Shown here one piece after another: positions 22,120 through 33,263 of a DNA stretch of 64,000 nt. The notes under the pieces are model-generated. The model made no database searches, was not told the DNA's origin, and saw only the letters and a program-made list of their open reading frames with translations. The position numbers and the translations under genes are program-made. Position 1 is the stretch's first letter. The number at the start of each line of letters is the position of its first letter. Source of the DNA: Prorocentrum cordatum (lineage: Eukaryota; Sar; Dinophyceae; Prorocentrales; Prorocentraceae); NCBI GenBank assembly GCA_963575745.1, contig CAUYUJ010019902.1:36062-100061 (forward strand). The letters are read 5' to 3'.

Positions 22120-22860
22120 GGGATTTGCTAACGTCACATGTGGGCTCATAAGTGCCACAGTAGCTTGTGAACGCCACAGTACACACGCGAGCGCCAGCAG
22201 CGTGCTTATGAACAGTACAAGAGCCTTTGCACATGCCACAGCGCGCCTGTGTGGAAACCAGACCCCACTAGTACCACAATAGCGTGCGAGCGCCAAACGT
22301 CTGCGCAACAGTTTTCCAGACCCTGCATGTGCCGCAGTAGCCAGCGAACATAATAGCATACCTGCGAGCACCAACACGGTGCTTGTGAACATCACGGTGT
22401 GCCTGCAATCACCGCGGTGTCTTTATAACCATCAAAGTGCGCTTGCGACCGCTAAACCGCGAGGAAAACTGAACATTTCCAGTGTAACAATAGCGTGTGG
22501 ACAGTGCATTGGCCCCTGCCATAAACCGCAAAGCGTGCCAACACCAAAATGCTTGAGATCCCCACAGTGTGTTCGCCTTCGCCACACGTCGATGGAAACC
22601 AGGCTTCGTACTACCACAGGAGCCTGCGAGCATCGCGCGTTTCCACACCAGTACCCTGGATCTTGCCAGCACTACAGCAGTTTGCATGCAGGGCAGTTCG
22701 CCTGCGAGCACTATGAGTATGTCTGTAAGCGCCACAGCATGCCCGAGAACACCATAGCGTGCCCCAGAGCAGCACGCTGCGTTTGGGACACCAGAAGGCG
22801 GTGCAGGAAGCCGGGTCCTGCAAGTACTACAATGAGCCCGAACATGCCGCACGTGTGCCT
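22120..22860. repeat. CGAGCACCACAGTGTGCCTG-type minisatellite, part 2
   Basis: Same degenerate unit as 20690-21010, for example GCCACAGTACACACGCGAGC near 22165 and GCGAGCACCAACACGGTGC near 22362. Confidence 0.6.
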
Positions 22861-23249
22861 ACAGGTTTGCCAGAGTCTGGTATTACCACGGTACTCCAAA
22901 TTTCGTAACCCTTCCAGTCGATCAGTTTTAGACCCTCCCCCATGACAAGCCATGCAATGGCGGCCTTTTGTCTAGACCCCCTGGAACCTCCAAAACAGCT
23001 CCAAACAGACCCCCCAACGTCAGACCACCCCCCTTCTATTGAAATCCGGGGTACCATGCGGGCGTAAGAGTATGCTTGTGAGCGCCAGGGATGCGCCAGT
23101 GAGCGCAGCAATAGGCTGTTACTCCCACCGATCCAGTAGTCTGATCAGAGCTGTCTTTAGCACTTCCCTGCCTGCCCGCTCATCCCAGCTGACCTTAGCT
23201 ACCCTGTGCCATTCCCAGACGGCGATAGCGCGTCTCGTGATGTTAACAG

Positions 23250-23250
<1 letters not shown>
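22861..23250. other. Intergenic, no gene seen
   Basis: Unique sequence between the minisatellite and the GT repeat. Nothing recognised. Confidence 0.45.

Positions 23251-23312
<62 letters not shown>
23251..23312. repeat. (GT)n microsatellite
   Basis: About 31 GT repeats, effectively uninterrupted. Confidence 0.97.
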
Positions 23313-23314
<2 letters not shown>

Positions 23315-23619
23315 GGAACGGTGGGCGGTTCGGTCATACATTTTGCCGCGCGTAGTTTTGCCATACCCTCCCAAGTCGTCATTCACATCCAAACTTTTTT
23401 GCTGCCTTTCCCCACCTCGGCACGCCACCAGCGCAAGGGGAGGAGACCCAAAAGGCAAAGTGCGCAAGGCCGCAGTGGTGGCGCTCGGAAGGCGGGGCCC
23501 GCGCGGACTCCCCCCACGCCCAGCGCGCGACTCTCTTGACATCCGATCCCTCTGGATGCAGCTGTGGGTCACTGGTCGGCCGAAAGTGGGGGATTGCGTC
23601 CCTTGGCCCCACCTATACT

Positions 23620-24184
23620 GGCTGGAGGATGAGGAGGATGATGAGGGAGTAGGGAGGAGGGGCGAGGGAGGGAGGAGGGAGGAGAGAAGCGTGGGGAGGG
23701 AGGAGGGAGGAGGGAGGAGGGGGATGATGACGACGATGATGATGTTGATGCTGATGATGATGCTGATGATGATCCTGAGCACGATGATGATGCTGATGAA
23801 GCTGATGATGATGCTGATGCTGATGCTGTTGATGGTGAGGGTGATGGTCACGCTGATGATGTCGATGTTGACGATGATGCCTATGATGGTAATGGTGATG
23901 GTGATGATGATGGTGATTTTGATGCTGATGCTGATGATGATGGTGATTGTGATGGTGATGATGCTGATGATGCTGATGGTGATGATGATGCTGCTGTTGC
24001 TGCTGTTGATGATGATGGTGGTGATGACGGTCCTGATGCTGCTGATGATGCTGCTGCTGCTGATGATTATGACGCCGATGCTGATGACGATGTGGATGGT
24101 GGTGGCGGTGATGATGCTGATGATGCTGATGATGCTGATGATGATGATGCTTCTGATGATGATGATGACGACGACGACGATGAC

Positions 24185-24239
<55 letters not shown>

Positions 24240-24823
24240 TCGCAGATGATGATGGTGGCGATGATGATGTTGCTGATGCTGATTATGCTGATGATGATGA
24301 TGATGATGATGCTGATGCTGATGCTGACGATGCTGATGATGGTGATCGTAATGGTGATGATGCTGATGTTGCTGATGGTGATGATGAGGATGCTGTTGCT
24401 GCTGATGATGATGATGGTGGTGATGACGATGCTGATGATGCTGCTGATGATGATGATGCTGACGATGATGATGACGATGTGGATGGTGGTGGCGGTGATG
24501 ATGCTGCTGATGATGCTGATGTTGATGTTGATGCTCATGATGCTGATGATGATGGCGATGATGCTGATGCTAATGATGAAACTGATGCTGATGCTGATGC
24601 TGATTATGCTGATGATGGTGATGCTGATGCTGGTGATACCGATGATGTCGATGATGATGCTGATGATGCTGCCGATGATGATAATGATGGTGCTGCTGCT
24701 CATGCTGCTGCTGCTGATGATGCTGATGCTGTTGCTGCTGATGATGCTGCTGCTGATGATGTTGACGATGCTGATGATGACTATGATGTTGGTTCTGCTG
24801 TTGCCGATGATGATGCTGCGGCT

Positions 24824-24854
<31 letters not shown>

Positions 24855-24960
24855 ATGCTGCTGCTGCAGCTGATGATGCTGATGATGATGATGATGAGGA
24901 GGAGGAGGAGGAGCAGGAGGGGGAGGAGGAGGGGGAGGAGGAGGAGGATAGGGTTGAGGA
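23620..24960. repeat. (GAT)n / (GCT)n compound microsatellite
   Basis: About 1.3 kb of GAT, GCT and GGT triplets ending in GGA triplets. It creates an 837-codon minus-strand frame of Ile and Ser and plus-strand Asp or Met runs. These are by-products of the triplet repeat. Confidence 0.97.
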
Positions 24961-25302
24961 GGGGGAGTGGGACGAAGGCTGATGAGGAGTAGCGAGGATC
25001 GAAGTTGTTAGGCATCTCTGTTCTGTCGGGCCTTGGGAGGCCGCTCGGGTTCTCGGGGGGACCTCGGAAGCTTTGGGGGACCTCCCTTCGACGTCTGGCC
25101 CTGGGGAAATGTTGCCTTGCCTGCGCCACCTTCAGCCCGCCTGCGCTGGCAACGAGGCCGGACTCGTGCATCCGTTGCGGTGCCCGTTCGACCCCTGAAG
25201 TCGCGGGGGACCGCGCACTATGTTCAGCGTCGATGTGTTCGGAACGGGGCGGGCGGGGCACACATTTGTAGGGTGAGACATGTGTGCACGTGCATGTGCA
25301 TG

Positions 25303-25380
25303 CGGAGGAGGAGGAGGAGGAGGAGGAGGAGGAGGAGGAGGAGGAGGAGGAGGAGGAGGAGGAGGAGGAGGAGGAGGAGA
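25303..25380. repeat. (GGA)n microsatellite
   Basis: About 26 uninterrupted GGA triplets. Confidence 0.97.
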
Positions 25381-26039
25381 ACTCTCGGGGCCTTCTCGGG
25401 GCTTCATGTGGGCCTCTCGGAGGCCTCTTTGGTCCTGGGGCCCTTTTGGGGCTTCTTGCGGCCTTCTGTAGCCGTCTCTGGGCGTTTCTGGCCCGTCTGA
25501 CGCCGTCGGAAGCCGTCTTGGGTGCCTCTCTGAACCGACTTGGGGCCCTATTGGAGCGCTTCAAGGCCGTCTTGGAGGCCATCAGGGCGTCTTGGATGCC
25601 TCTTGGGCCGTCATGAGAACCTCCTGGTGCCGTCTTAGAGACTTCTTGGGTCGTCATGGGGTCACCTTGGAGGCCTGTGGGGCCATCTTGGGCCTCTTGG
25701 ACCGTTTTGGGCCGTCGGAAGGCCGAAAAGAAGCAATGCAAAGGGCTGCATCCCACAAAAACTTAACACAACCACCAATTTTAGCTTCTTCGGACCCTCC
25801 AAGGCCTTTGGAGGCCTCTTGAACCGTCTTGGAGGCCTCTTGGGGGCCTGTTTCGCCGTTTTCGGCGGTCTTGGAGTTTTTTTTGGACGGACTTGAAGGC
25901 ATCTTGAACCCTCTGGATCCGTCCATGAGGCTATTTTAGACCATTTTGGGCGAACATGGAGGCCATCTTGGCCGTCATGGAGGCCATATCGGGCCATCTT
26001 GGACCCATCTGGAGCAGAGGAATCCTTGCCAACCACCTC

Positions 26040-26330
26040 TGGGCAAACGTTCCGGGTGGCCAGCGCGCTGTGCCGAAGCCCCAGGGGGAGTCTAGAAAGA
26101 CCCACAACCACCTGAACCTTAGCACGCCGGGCACCCCTATGGCAAGACCACATGGGGCGGCGGATCGAAGACGCCTACGGCGAATCACCGCCGCCCCCCT
26201 GCCTTTTGGAATCGTCCATGTAACTCCGAGCGTTGTGGTAAGAGCTCTGCAATGCTATCGGACCATGTGTTCCCCCAGTCTTTGTGGAAACCCTGCGGGG
26301 AACACTTGAGGGAGGATGGTGGGGAAGATC
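26040..26330. repeat. Dispersed GCGGATCGAAGACGCC repeat with 39-nt stem-loop
   Basis: Contains GCCGAAGCCCCAGGGGGAG, GCACGCCGGGCACCCCTATG, GGCGGCGGATCGAAGACGCC and a stem-loop at 26267-26305. Relatives lie near 28640-28800, 45890-46240, 52190-52440 and 53740-53880. Confidence 0.7.
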
Positions 26331-27329
26331 AGGAGGAGGAGGAGGAGGGGGCATCTAGGGAGCCTCTGCGGCACTCTTGGGGCCTCCTGAGAGCCTCCTG
26401 GGAGCCTCTTGGAGGCATCTTGGGGGCCTCCTTGCGCCTCTTGGGGGCCTTTGGGTGCTTCTCGGGGGCCACTTTGGCTGTCATCGGGCATTCCTGGCCC
26501 GTCTGACGCCGCTGGAAGCCGTCTTGGGGGTCTCTCTGGGCCGATTTGGGGCCCCCTTGGGGTGCTTCAGGGCCGTCTTGGAGGCAATCTTGGGCGTCTT
26601 GGAGGCCTCTTCTTGGGTGATCTTGGGGCGATCTTTGGGCGCTCTTGCGCCGTCTCGGGCCGTCGGAAGGCCGAAAAGCAGCAAATGCCACAATCCTTGA
26701 ACACCCAAGGACAATCAATGATCTTGGCCTCTTCGGGCCTTCCTGGAGGCCCTCTTAGGGGCCTCTTGGGCCGTCTTGGAGACATTATGGGAGCCTTCTG
26801 GGCCGTCATGGGCCATCTTCGAGCCGTCTTGGGCAGTCTTGATGGCCTCCTGGCCCGTCTGACGCCGTCGGAAGCCGTCTTGGGGACCTCTCTGGGCCGA
26901 CTTAGGGCCCTCTTTGGGTGCTCCAGGGCCGTGTTGGAGGCCATCTAGGGTGTCTTGGAGGCCTCTTGGGCCGTCTTGAGGCACTCTTGGGGCCGTCTTG
27001 GGGTCTCTTAGGATTTGGGGCCCTTCTGGGGCCATCTTGGAGGCATCTTGGGCGATCTTGGGGCGATCTTTGGGGGCTCTTGGGCCGTCTCGGGCCGTCG
27101 GGAGGCCGAAAAGAAGCAAATGCCAAACTCCTTCAAAAGCCTATGGAGAATCAGTGATTTCGGCCTCTTCGAGCCTTCCTGGAGGACCTCTGGGAGGTCT
27201 CGTGGGCCGTGTTGGAAGCCTATTGGGGGCGTCTCGGAGCGTCTTGGGCCATTCTGGTGCCAGCTTGGGCAGTCTTGGTGGCTTCGTTGGCGGACTTGAA
27301 GGCATCTTGGACCCTCTTTGGCGGACCAT

Positions 27330-27368
27330 GTGTTCCCCGAATCGGCTTGGAAAGCCTTCGGGGAGCAC
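27330..27368. repeat. 39-nt stem-loop, one of four
   Basis: GTGTTCCCCGAA pairs with TTCGGGGAGCAC around a 15-nt middle. The other copies are at 26267-26305, 46036-46074 (opposite orientation) and 52402-52440. All four are exactly 39 nt. Confidence 0.75.
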
Positions 27369-29316
27369 GTGGGCATCTTGAAGGTCATCTTGGCTGTCTG
27401 GAGGCCATTTTGACCCTGTCGGGCCTTCTTGGAGGACGTCTTGGAGGGCTCTTGGGCCGTCTTGGAGGCCATCTTGAGCGTCTTGGAGGCCTCTTTGGCC
27501 ATCTTGGGGGCCTCTTGGGCGATCTTTGTTGGCACTTGGGCCGTCTCGGGCCGTCAGAAGGCCGAACAAAAAGCAAATGCCACAATCCTTCAAAACTCAT
27601 GGGAAATCAATGATTTTGGCCTTTTCGGGCCTTCCCGGAGGCCATCTTGGAAGCCTCTTGGGCCGTCGTGGGCCATCTTAGGGCCATCTTCGGCCGTTTT
27701 GGTGGGCTCCTGGCCCGTCCGACGCCGTCGGAAGCTGTTTGGGGGGCCCCTCTGGGCCGACTTGTGGCCCTCTTGGAATGCTCCAGGGCCGTCTTGGAGG
27801 CCATCTTGGGCGTCTTGAAGGCCTCTTGGGTTGTCTTTGTGCCCTCTTGGGGCCGTCTTGGGGGCCTCTTGGGCCGTTCTGCTTGGAGGCCTCTTGGGCG
27901 ATCTTTGGGCGATCTTTGGGGGCTCTTGGGCCGTATCGGGCCTTCGGATGGCCGAAAAGAAGCACATGTCGAAGTCCTTCAAAAGCCTATGGAGAATCAA
28001 TGTTTTTGGTCTTTTCTGCCTTCCTGGAGGCCCTCTTGGAGGCCTCTTGGGCCATCTTGGGCCAGCTTCGAGCCAACTTCGGCCATCTTGGTGGGCTCCT
28101 GGCCCGTCTGACGCCGTCGGAAGCCGTTTGGGGGCCTCTCTGAGGCGACTTGAGGCCCTCTTGGAATGCTCCAGGGCCATCTTGGGCGTCTTGAGGCCTC
28201 TTGGGTTGTCTTTATGCCCTCTTGGGGCCGTCTTGGGGGCCCCTTGGGCAGTCCTGAGGTCATCTTGGAGCCCTCTTGGGCGCTGTGGGGCGATCTTGGG
28301 GGCCTCTTGGGCCGTCTTGGGTCGTCAGAAAGCCGGAAAGGAGCAAGTACGAAAAACCTGTAAAAACCTTCGGATAATCAATGATTTTGGGCTCTTCGGG
28401 CCCTCCTGGAGGACCTCCCGGAGGCCTCTTGGGCCGTCTTGGAGGCCTCTTGGGCACCTCTTGGGCCGCCTTGGGCCGTCTTGGAGGTTTCTTGGGCGCA
28501 CTTGGACGTATCTGGGACCCTCTTGGGCCGTCTGGGAGGCCGTTTTGGAGCATCTTGGGCGAGCTTGAAGGCCATCTTGGCCGTCTTGGAGGCCATCTTG
28601 AACCGTCTTGGAGAATTTTTTGCGGACGTTGAGGTCGTTTGCGGGCCTGGAGTTCCCTCTCGGGACCCCGGCGGGACGCGCCGGAGCTCCAGGGGGATTT
28701 CTTTTGGAAAAAGAGCCGAAACCAAAACCGAAATCATCTCACGCCAGGCACCCCTGCGATGAATCGACAGGGGGCGGCGGATCGAAGACGCCTACAGCGA
28801 ATTTATCGGGCCGTCGGAAGGCCGAAACGAAGCAAAGGTCAAAATCCTTCGAAAACCTAAGGCAAATTTGTGTTTTTGGCCTTTTCTGGCCTTCTTGGAG
28901 GCCCTCTTGGAGGCCTCTTGGGCCGTCTGGGGCCAGCTTCGAGCCAACTTCGGCCATCTTGGTGGGCTCCTGGCCCGTCTGACGCCGTCGGAAGCCGTTT
29001 GGGGGGCCTTTCTGGGCCAACTTGAGGCCCTCTTGGAGTGCTCCAGGGCCGTCTTAGAGGCCATCTTGGGCGTCTTGGAGGCCTCTTGGGTTGTCTTTGT
29101 GCCCTCTTGGGGCCGTCTTGGGGGCCTCTTGGGCCGTTCTGCTTGGAGGCCTCTTGGGTTGTCTTTGTGCCCTCTTGGGGCCATCTTGGGGGCCCCTTGG
29201 GCAGTCCTGAGGTCATCTTGGAGGCGAATGCGAAAATCCTTCGAAAAACTAAGGAAAATCTATAATTTTGGCCTCTGCGGGCCGTCTTGGAGGACCTCTT
29301 GGAGGCCTCTTGGGCC

Positions 29317-29321
29317 GTCTC
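29317..29321. other. Target-site duplication, left copy (GTCTC)
   Basis: GTCTC directly precedes the 5' LTR and directly follows the 3' LTR at 45707-45711. Confidence 0.9.
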
Positions 29322-29606
29322 ACTTTAAACGGAGAAGGTTAAAGGCGAGGTATAAATCGAGCATGTACCGCTGCCGTGCCTGGCTCAAGCCGGGCCCGGC
29401 CAGATATGTGACTGTGCCTCACCGAGGCGCACTACTTGCATCTGAGATCGGAAAACATCCTTTCCATTGACGATGCCCATCTTACTCTTTACTCCAGATC
29501 CCATGCTTCGTCTCGCTCTCTTGCTCATGCGCTATGAGCCTAAGCCTGGGATATGGAAGCGCCTAAGGCGGACTGTATACCTAAGCTTACCAGCTTGTTT
29601 TCGACT
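29322..29606 (+). repeat. 5' LTR
   Basis: 285 bp, starting ACTTTAAACGG and ending TTTTCGACT. It lacks the usual TG...CA ends. It includes a TATAAAT box, a GCCGGGCCCGGC palindrome near 29389 and the first start codon of the coding region. Confidence 0.95.
29351..29357 (+). promoter_or_regulatory. TATA-like box in LTR
   Basis: TATAAAT, 30 nt into the LTR, repeated in the 3' LTR at 45451-45457. It is positioned as a U3 promoter element would be. Function is inferred. Confidence 0.5.
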
Positions 29607-32600
29607 TGGTAGCGGAGCTGGCTACACTCTCGTGTGGCTGGCTCTCGCTCTGATTCCTGTAATCCACGGCACAACTTGGTGGACTACTACTACGGTGGAA
29701 TACCATGTTGCGCCGGCTCTGCGAGGAGCGGAGCCAGTCCGCGATCGAGCTAGCGGGGCAACCCGCGAACTCGAGACGCTCTCTCCTACTTCACTGCGCT
29801 ACTTCACTCCCGACTTCCACCAGATGCCAATCGGCAACTCGATCGAGAACGTGGTCACCCTGCGGGGCTACCCGCAGCGGGGCCACCTGCATCCCGTGCC
29901 AGTCAGGCGCCTCACGGCTACTACGCCAGAGCCTGACAAACCACAGCCTAAACCAATCACCGAAGCCGAAATGCACATGCATTGGATCAAGATAACTATA
30001 TTCGGCATTCTGTGGGTAATAATGGGATGTGCTGTGGGATACATGCGGCAGGGGATGGACGACACGCGTACTACTGGCCCTTCATGGGACCCTGCCGGTA
30101 CTACGCCTTTTCGCGAATACGTTCGCGAAGTACATGCATGGTTAAACGTAACGAGTGGCAATATGACACCACCACAACAAGCTGCAGCACTACAACGAGG
30201 CCTTCAAGGTCTGGCTCGTCGTATCGCCATGCAGGTCCCCTCCCAGATCATCAATTATGGTGTAACTGTCAATGGACAGCCAACGGATGCAGTAACCTAC
30301 ATACTGTACTTACTGAGCACCAAATTTGAAAATCTGGAAGATGAGCGCCAGCTCAACTCTGGCACTGCCCTTATCGACTTCCGCGTTGAAAGGGGCGAGC
30401 GAATCGATTCAGTATTAGCTCGATTCGAGATGGCCCGTGACGAGGCCAACTCTGTTGGCTTTGTCATCCCCAACTTTCAGATCCTAACGCTGATTCTTTT
30501 CAGAGCGTTAGGCGTTGGCGCGTCACGAGCCCAACACCTGCTCGAGCCCTTCAATCATCAGATGCCCCGAACACAAGCAGACTATGACAGGCTGTTGACC
30601 AGGATGAGGAACTACGGACATGTTGCCGAGCGCTCTCCTGGTAACATAGCGGGTATCTTCACAGGGCACCACTCACATGCAGGTGTTTACGCCACGACTG
30701 CGGGGTCACCCGCTGGTCCTGGCGAGCCAAATCCCTGGGCTGACCCAGCCGATATGCCCAACGAGGCCACTGCCCTTCTAGGGCAGACCGGCCAGGTATC
30801 GGCAGAGGCAGCTGAGGCAAACGCCTGGTCGAACTACTCGCCAGGCGCCGCCTACACTGCAAGCCCGCCCTCGGGCACAACCCTCTGGGGCCAAGCGGAG
30901 TCATCCGCTCAATGGTCTCAGCCACCCTCACCGTTTGAATCTGGCACTGACACAGATACTTCATCTGACGATGAGCACAATGGAATAGTCTCTGCTGGTA
31001 ATGACTATCCAGCGGACGACACTCACCTTTCTGAACAGCAAAGGGCGGAAGCCGCCTTTATGGCTTATCGCAAATCAAAACGCCGTTGGAGGCGCTTTAT
31101 GAAGAAACCAGTCAGAAAGGTGAGACGTGCAGTACGCCGACATTTCAAACAATTTGGAAAGGGTCGTGGTAAAGGGGGTCGCAGACGCCGTATGCATGGT
31201 AGGGGTATTACTGCTTTCCTCACGTCCTTAACTGATATGGCTTTTGAAGAAGTTCTTATCGGAGGCAAAGGTCGGGGTCACAGGCGGACCTCCGGTAAGG
31301 GAAAGGGGCGGAGGGGCAACCCTAGGGACGCTTCTGGTAATACTATGAAGTGTCATACATGCGGTAGCACAGAGCATTTGCGCGATCAATGCCCGAAGGG
31401 GAAAGGAAAGGGATCCGTACACTTGGCTCAAAATTCTTTTATGGATGACATAGATTACATTGACTACGAGTTTTACGTCAATCCAGAAGCGGCTCCCGCT
31501 GCGGGCTCCTCCACGTATTACGTGATGGCCCGCTATGCTGAAGCAACCGTGGCCCTGGAAGACTACGCAGTGACCCTCTTCGACGAGTTCCACGGCTGGG
31601 ACGAGGTCGATGAGATTGCGTACAATGCTTGGTTCGGTCTTCCAGCGGGGCCACCCGCCGGTGACGAGGTCTCCGAAGCCGAGACTGTCCCGGCAACAGA
31701 GGAAGAACTCACCGCCGCGCTGGCCCCACAAGTGATTGGCATGCCGTTGCTGCCAAATCCGTCGTGGGCTGGTTCGGAGATGGGAGACGCCGATGACGAA
31801 ATGCGGGGCCATCCCGCGTATTCCGACTCCGAAGAATCCGAAGAAGATTATAACGACATGCTCCAAGAGCAGGTTTCAGAAGCAATCCGACTCTTGAGTG
31901 CGCCAGCACAGCAGCAGATGACGATGAACGAACTGCTGTCGCACCCAGGAGTTGCCCGTCTACGTCCATACTTGGATTCGAACATGTCAGCATCTCAGAT
32001 GCTTACAGCACTCCAAGCTCTAGCGGGGTCACCCGCCGAAGAGATGCTAGACACAACAGCGGGGCCACCCGCTTGGTCTATGGATGTATTCATGCAAGGT
32101 TGCGATCAAATGAACATTAACGACCTCTCGATGGAGCAGTTAAATGACATCGGATACTTCAGAAGCCCGTATCAAAACGTGTTCATGGTCCAGGACAGCT
32201 CAGAGGACTCGGAGGACATGCGGTACGCCAAGAGGGACAGGCGACCGTCGCCTCCCCGAGACTCAGAGCATGACGATCAAAGGCCAGTGACACGTGGTAG
32301 TGCGTCAGCGGGGCCAGCCCGCGGAAGGAGCCGCTCAGCTCCTAGACGCCCTACGCATGATGAATCGGGCTATCCATACAGCACTGAGCACTCCGTTGGA
32401 GTATCTGCTCAGCAGGTGCCGGATTGGTACATCAGATGGTACCCCGGCTACTCTATGGATACTCTTCGGCACTGGTATTCTAAGGAATACTGTACCAAAA
32501 GGGACGAGACTGGCGCGATAATCCGTACCAAGGGCGGCAAGACCAAGACGCCAGAGGCCTGGGACAAAAGGGCGAAGAAGCAGGAGATCATCACTGACCG

Positions 32601-33045
32601 CAAAACGTACAGAAAGCAAGTATGTCAGTGTGAGCCCTTTAAAGGCCACATGCGCAGGTGTCCGATGGACCGCCCCTCCAGGAGCCCTCACCATGGAGAG
32701 ACCCCGTGGAATTGGTCTCATGGAGACGACGCGGGTAACGTCCATGATCCGAACAAAGAGGTTCCTGGAGGAGGAAAGCGCATCACAGAGGCCGATCGCG
32801 TCCCTATGACCGAAGAGGTGGCCAACACCGTCAAGGAAAATTGGGCAAAGCTTCCCAATGACCACCGCCTCAAGGAATGGAACCGCCGATTCCATAAGGA
32901 AGCGGGGTCACCCGCAGAATCCAGTAAGGAAGCGGGGTCACCCGCAGAATCAGTAAGGAAGCGGGGTCACCCGCAGAATCCAGCAAGGAAGCGGGGTCAC
33001 CCGCAGAAGCAGCACCAGCCGCTGGATCTGCGGACGAGTGGATAG
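29473..33045 (+). CDS. Gag-like polyprotein, N-terminal segment with CCHC knuckle
   Basis: The first in-frame ATG (29473) lies inside the 5' LTR, so about 45 codons come from the LTR, as in Ty1 Gag. A hydrophobic stretch TLVWLALALIPVIHG lies near residues 52-66 and a stronger one, IKITIFGILWVIMGCAVGYM, near 172-192, suggesting membrane attachment. A helical Gag-like region follows (FREYVREVHAWLNVTSGNMT, LQGLARRIAMQVPSQIINYG, QADYDRLLTRMRNYGHV), then an Arg/Lys-Gly-rich block and a zinc knuckle CHTCGSTEHLRDQC starting at residue 627 (C-x2-C-x4-H-x4-C). The C-terminal half is acidic and Pro/Ala-rich with AGSPAES repeats. The stop at 33043 results from a one-C loss at about 32951 in the second of four 30-bp repeats. 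The frame continues as the next CDS. Gag would package the element RNA. Confidence 0.85.
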   Translation: MPILLFTPDPMLRLALLLMRYEPKPGIWKRLRRTVYLSLPACFRLGSGAGYTLVWLALALIPVIHGTTWWTTTTVEYHVAPALRGAEPVRDRASGATRELETLSPTSLRYFTPDFHQMPIGNSIENVVTLRGYPQRGHLHPVPVRRLTATTPEPDKPQPKPITEAEMHMHWIKITIFGILWVIMGCAVGYMRQGMDDTRTTGPSWDPAGTTPFREYVREVHAWLNVTSGNMTPPQQAAALQRGLQGLARRIAMQVPSQIINYGVTVNGQPTDAVTYILYLLSTKFENLEDERQLNSGTALIDFRVERGERIDSVLARFEMARDEANSVGFVIPNFQILTLILFRALGVGASRAQHLLEPFNHQMPRTQADYDRLLTRMRNYGHVAERSPGNIAGIFTGHHSHAGVYATTAGSPAGPGEPNPWADPADMPNEATALLGQTGQVSAEAAEANAWSNYSPGAAYTASPPSGTTLWGQAESSAQWSQPPSPFESGTDTDTSSDDEHNGIVSAGNDYPADDTHLSEQQRAEAAFMAYRKSKRRWRRFMKKPVRKVRRAVRRHFKQFGKGRGKGGRRRRMHGRGITAFLTSLTDMAFEEVLIGGKGRGHRRTSGKGKGRRGNPRDASGNTMKCHTCGSTEHLRDQCPKGKGKGSVHLAQNSFMDDIDYIDYEFYVNPEAAPAAGSSTYYVMARYAEATVALEDYAVTLFDEFHGWDEVDEIAYNAWFGLPAGPPAGDEVSEAETVPATEEELTAALAPQVIGMPLLPNPSWAGSEMGDADDEMRGHPAYSDSEESEEDYNDMLQEQVSEAIRLLSAPAQQQMTMNELLSHPGVARLRPYLDSNMSASQMLTALQALAGSPAEEMLDTTAGPPAWSMDVFMQGCDQMNINDLSMEQLNDIGYFRSPYQNVFMVQDSSEDSEDMRYAKRDRRPSPPRDSEHDDQRPVTRGSASAGPARGRSRSAPRRPTHDESGYPYSTEHSVGVSAQQVPDWYIRWYPGYSMDTLRHWYSKEYCTKRDETGAIIRTKGGKTKTPEAWDKRAKKQEIITDRKTYRKQVCQCEPFKGHMRRCPMDRPSRSPHHGETPWNWSHGDDAGNVHDPNKEVPGGGKRITEADRVPMTEEVANTVKENWAKLPNDHRLKEWNRRFHKEAGSPAESSKEAGSPAESVRKRGHPQNPARKRGHPQKQHQPLDLRTSG
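29607..29618 (+). promoter_or_regulatory. Primer-binding site (initiator tRNA-Met type)
   Basis: TGGTAGCGGAGC starts at the first base after the 5' LTR. The first eight bases match the Ty1 site TGGTAGCGCC, which pairs with initiator tRNA-Met. It is also translated as part of the Gag frame. Confidence 0.75.
32902..33004 (+). repeat. Four 30-bp tandem units, one with a lost base
   Basis: Units begin AAGGAAGCGGGGTCACCCGC; hairpin cores lie at 32902, 32932, 32961 and 32991. Units one and three read GAATCCAG, unit two reads GAATCAG. The missing C shifts the frame and separates the two CDS entries. Confidence 0.9.
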
Positions 33046-33263
33046 ACGTTGTCTCTGCTGCCGGGTCCGCCGCCGGCACTGACCGCACCGAGCTAAATGA
33101 AGAGTGGGCGGCGGAAGACGGCTCAGAGAATCCATTCCCTGACGGAAGCGCCTGCTGGTACTACAGTTCTTCGGCGCAGAAGTGGTTTTGCACGAGGGTA
33201 ATCTACCGCCATGAGAATGGCAAGTACAAGCTGGCCATAAAAGGTACTGCCGACATCGACCAG

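Larger units (their letters stand above)
25381..29316. repeat. CTTGGGCCGT array, main segment, ~380-490-bp supra-unit
   Basis: About 3.9 kb of the 10-12-bp word array. Spacers with GGCCGAAAAGAAGCAAATGCC, ATCCTTCAAAA and AATCAATGATTTTGG recur near 26663, 27104, 27561, 27951, 28332 and 28820, dividing it into units of roughly 380-490 bp. It is interrupted by a different dispersed repeat near 26030-26330 and 28640-28800, and at 29317 by the LTR retrotransposon. The array resumes at 45707. Confidence 0.88.

Noticed and set aside
23243-25756. 837-codon minus-strand frame rich in Ile and Ser
   Set aside because: It is the translation of GAT/GCT/GGA microsatellites plus flanking array; no mixed-composition domain.
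9620-29316. Many long frames reading LGRLGGLLG or RPKRPPRGP
   Set aside because: They occur in several frames on both strands of the CTTGGGCCGT array and break at random. A repeat artefact, not a protein family.
32902-33004. CRISPR-like array (four 30-bp repeats)
   Set aside because: Units are directly adjacent with no spacers and lie in a coding frame of a eukaryotic element.
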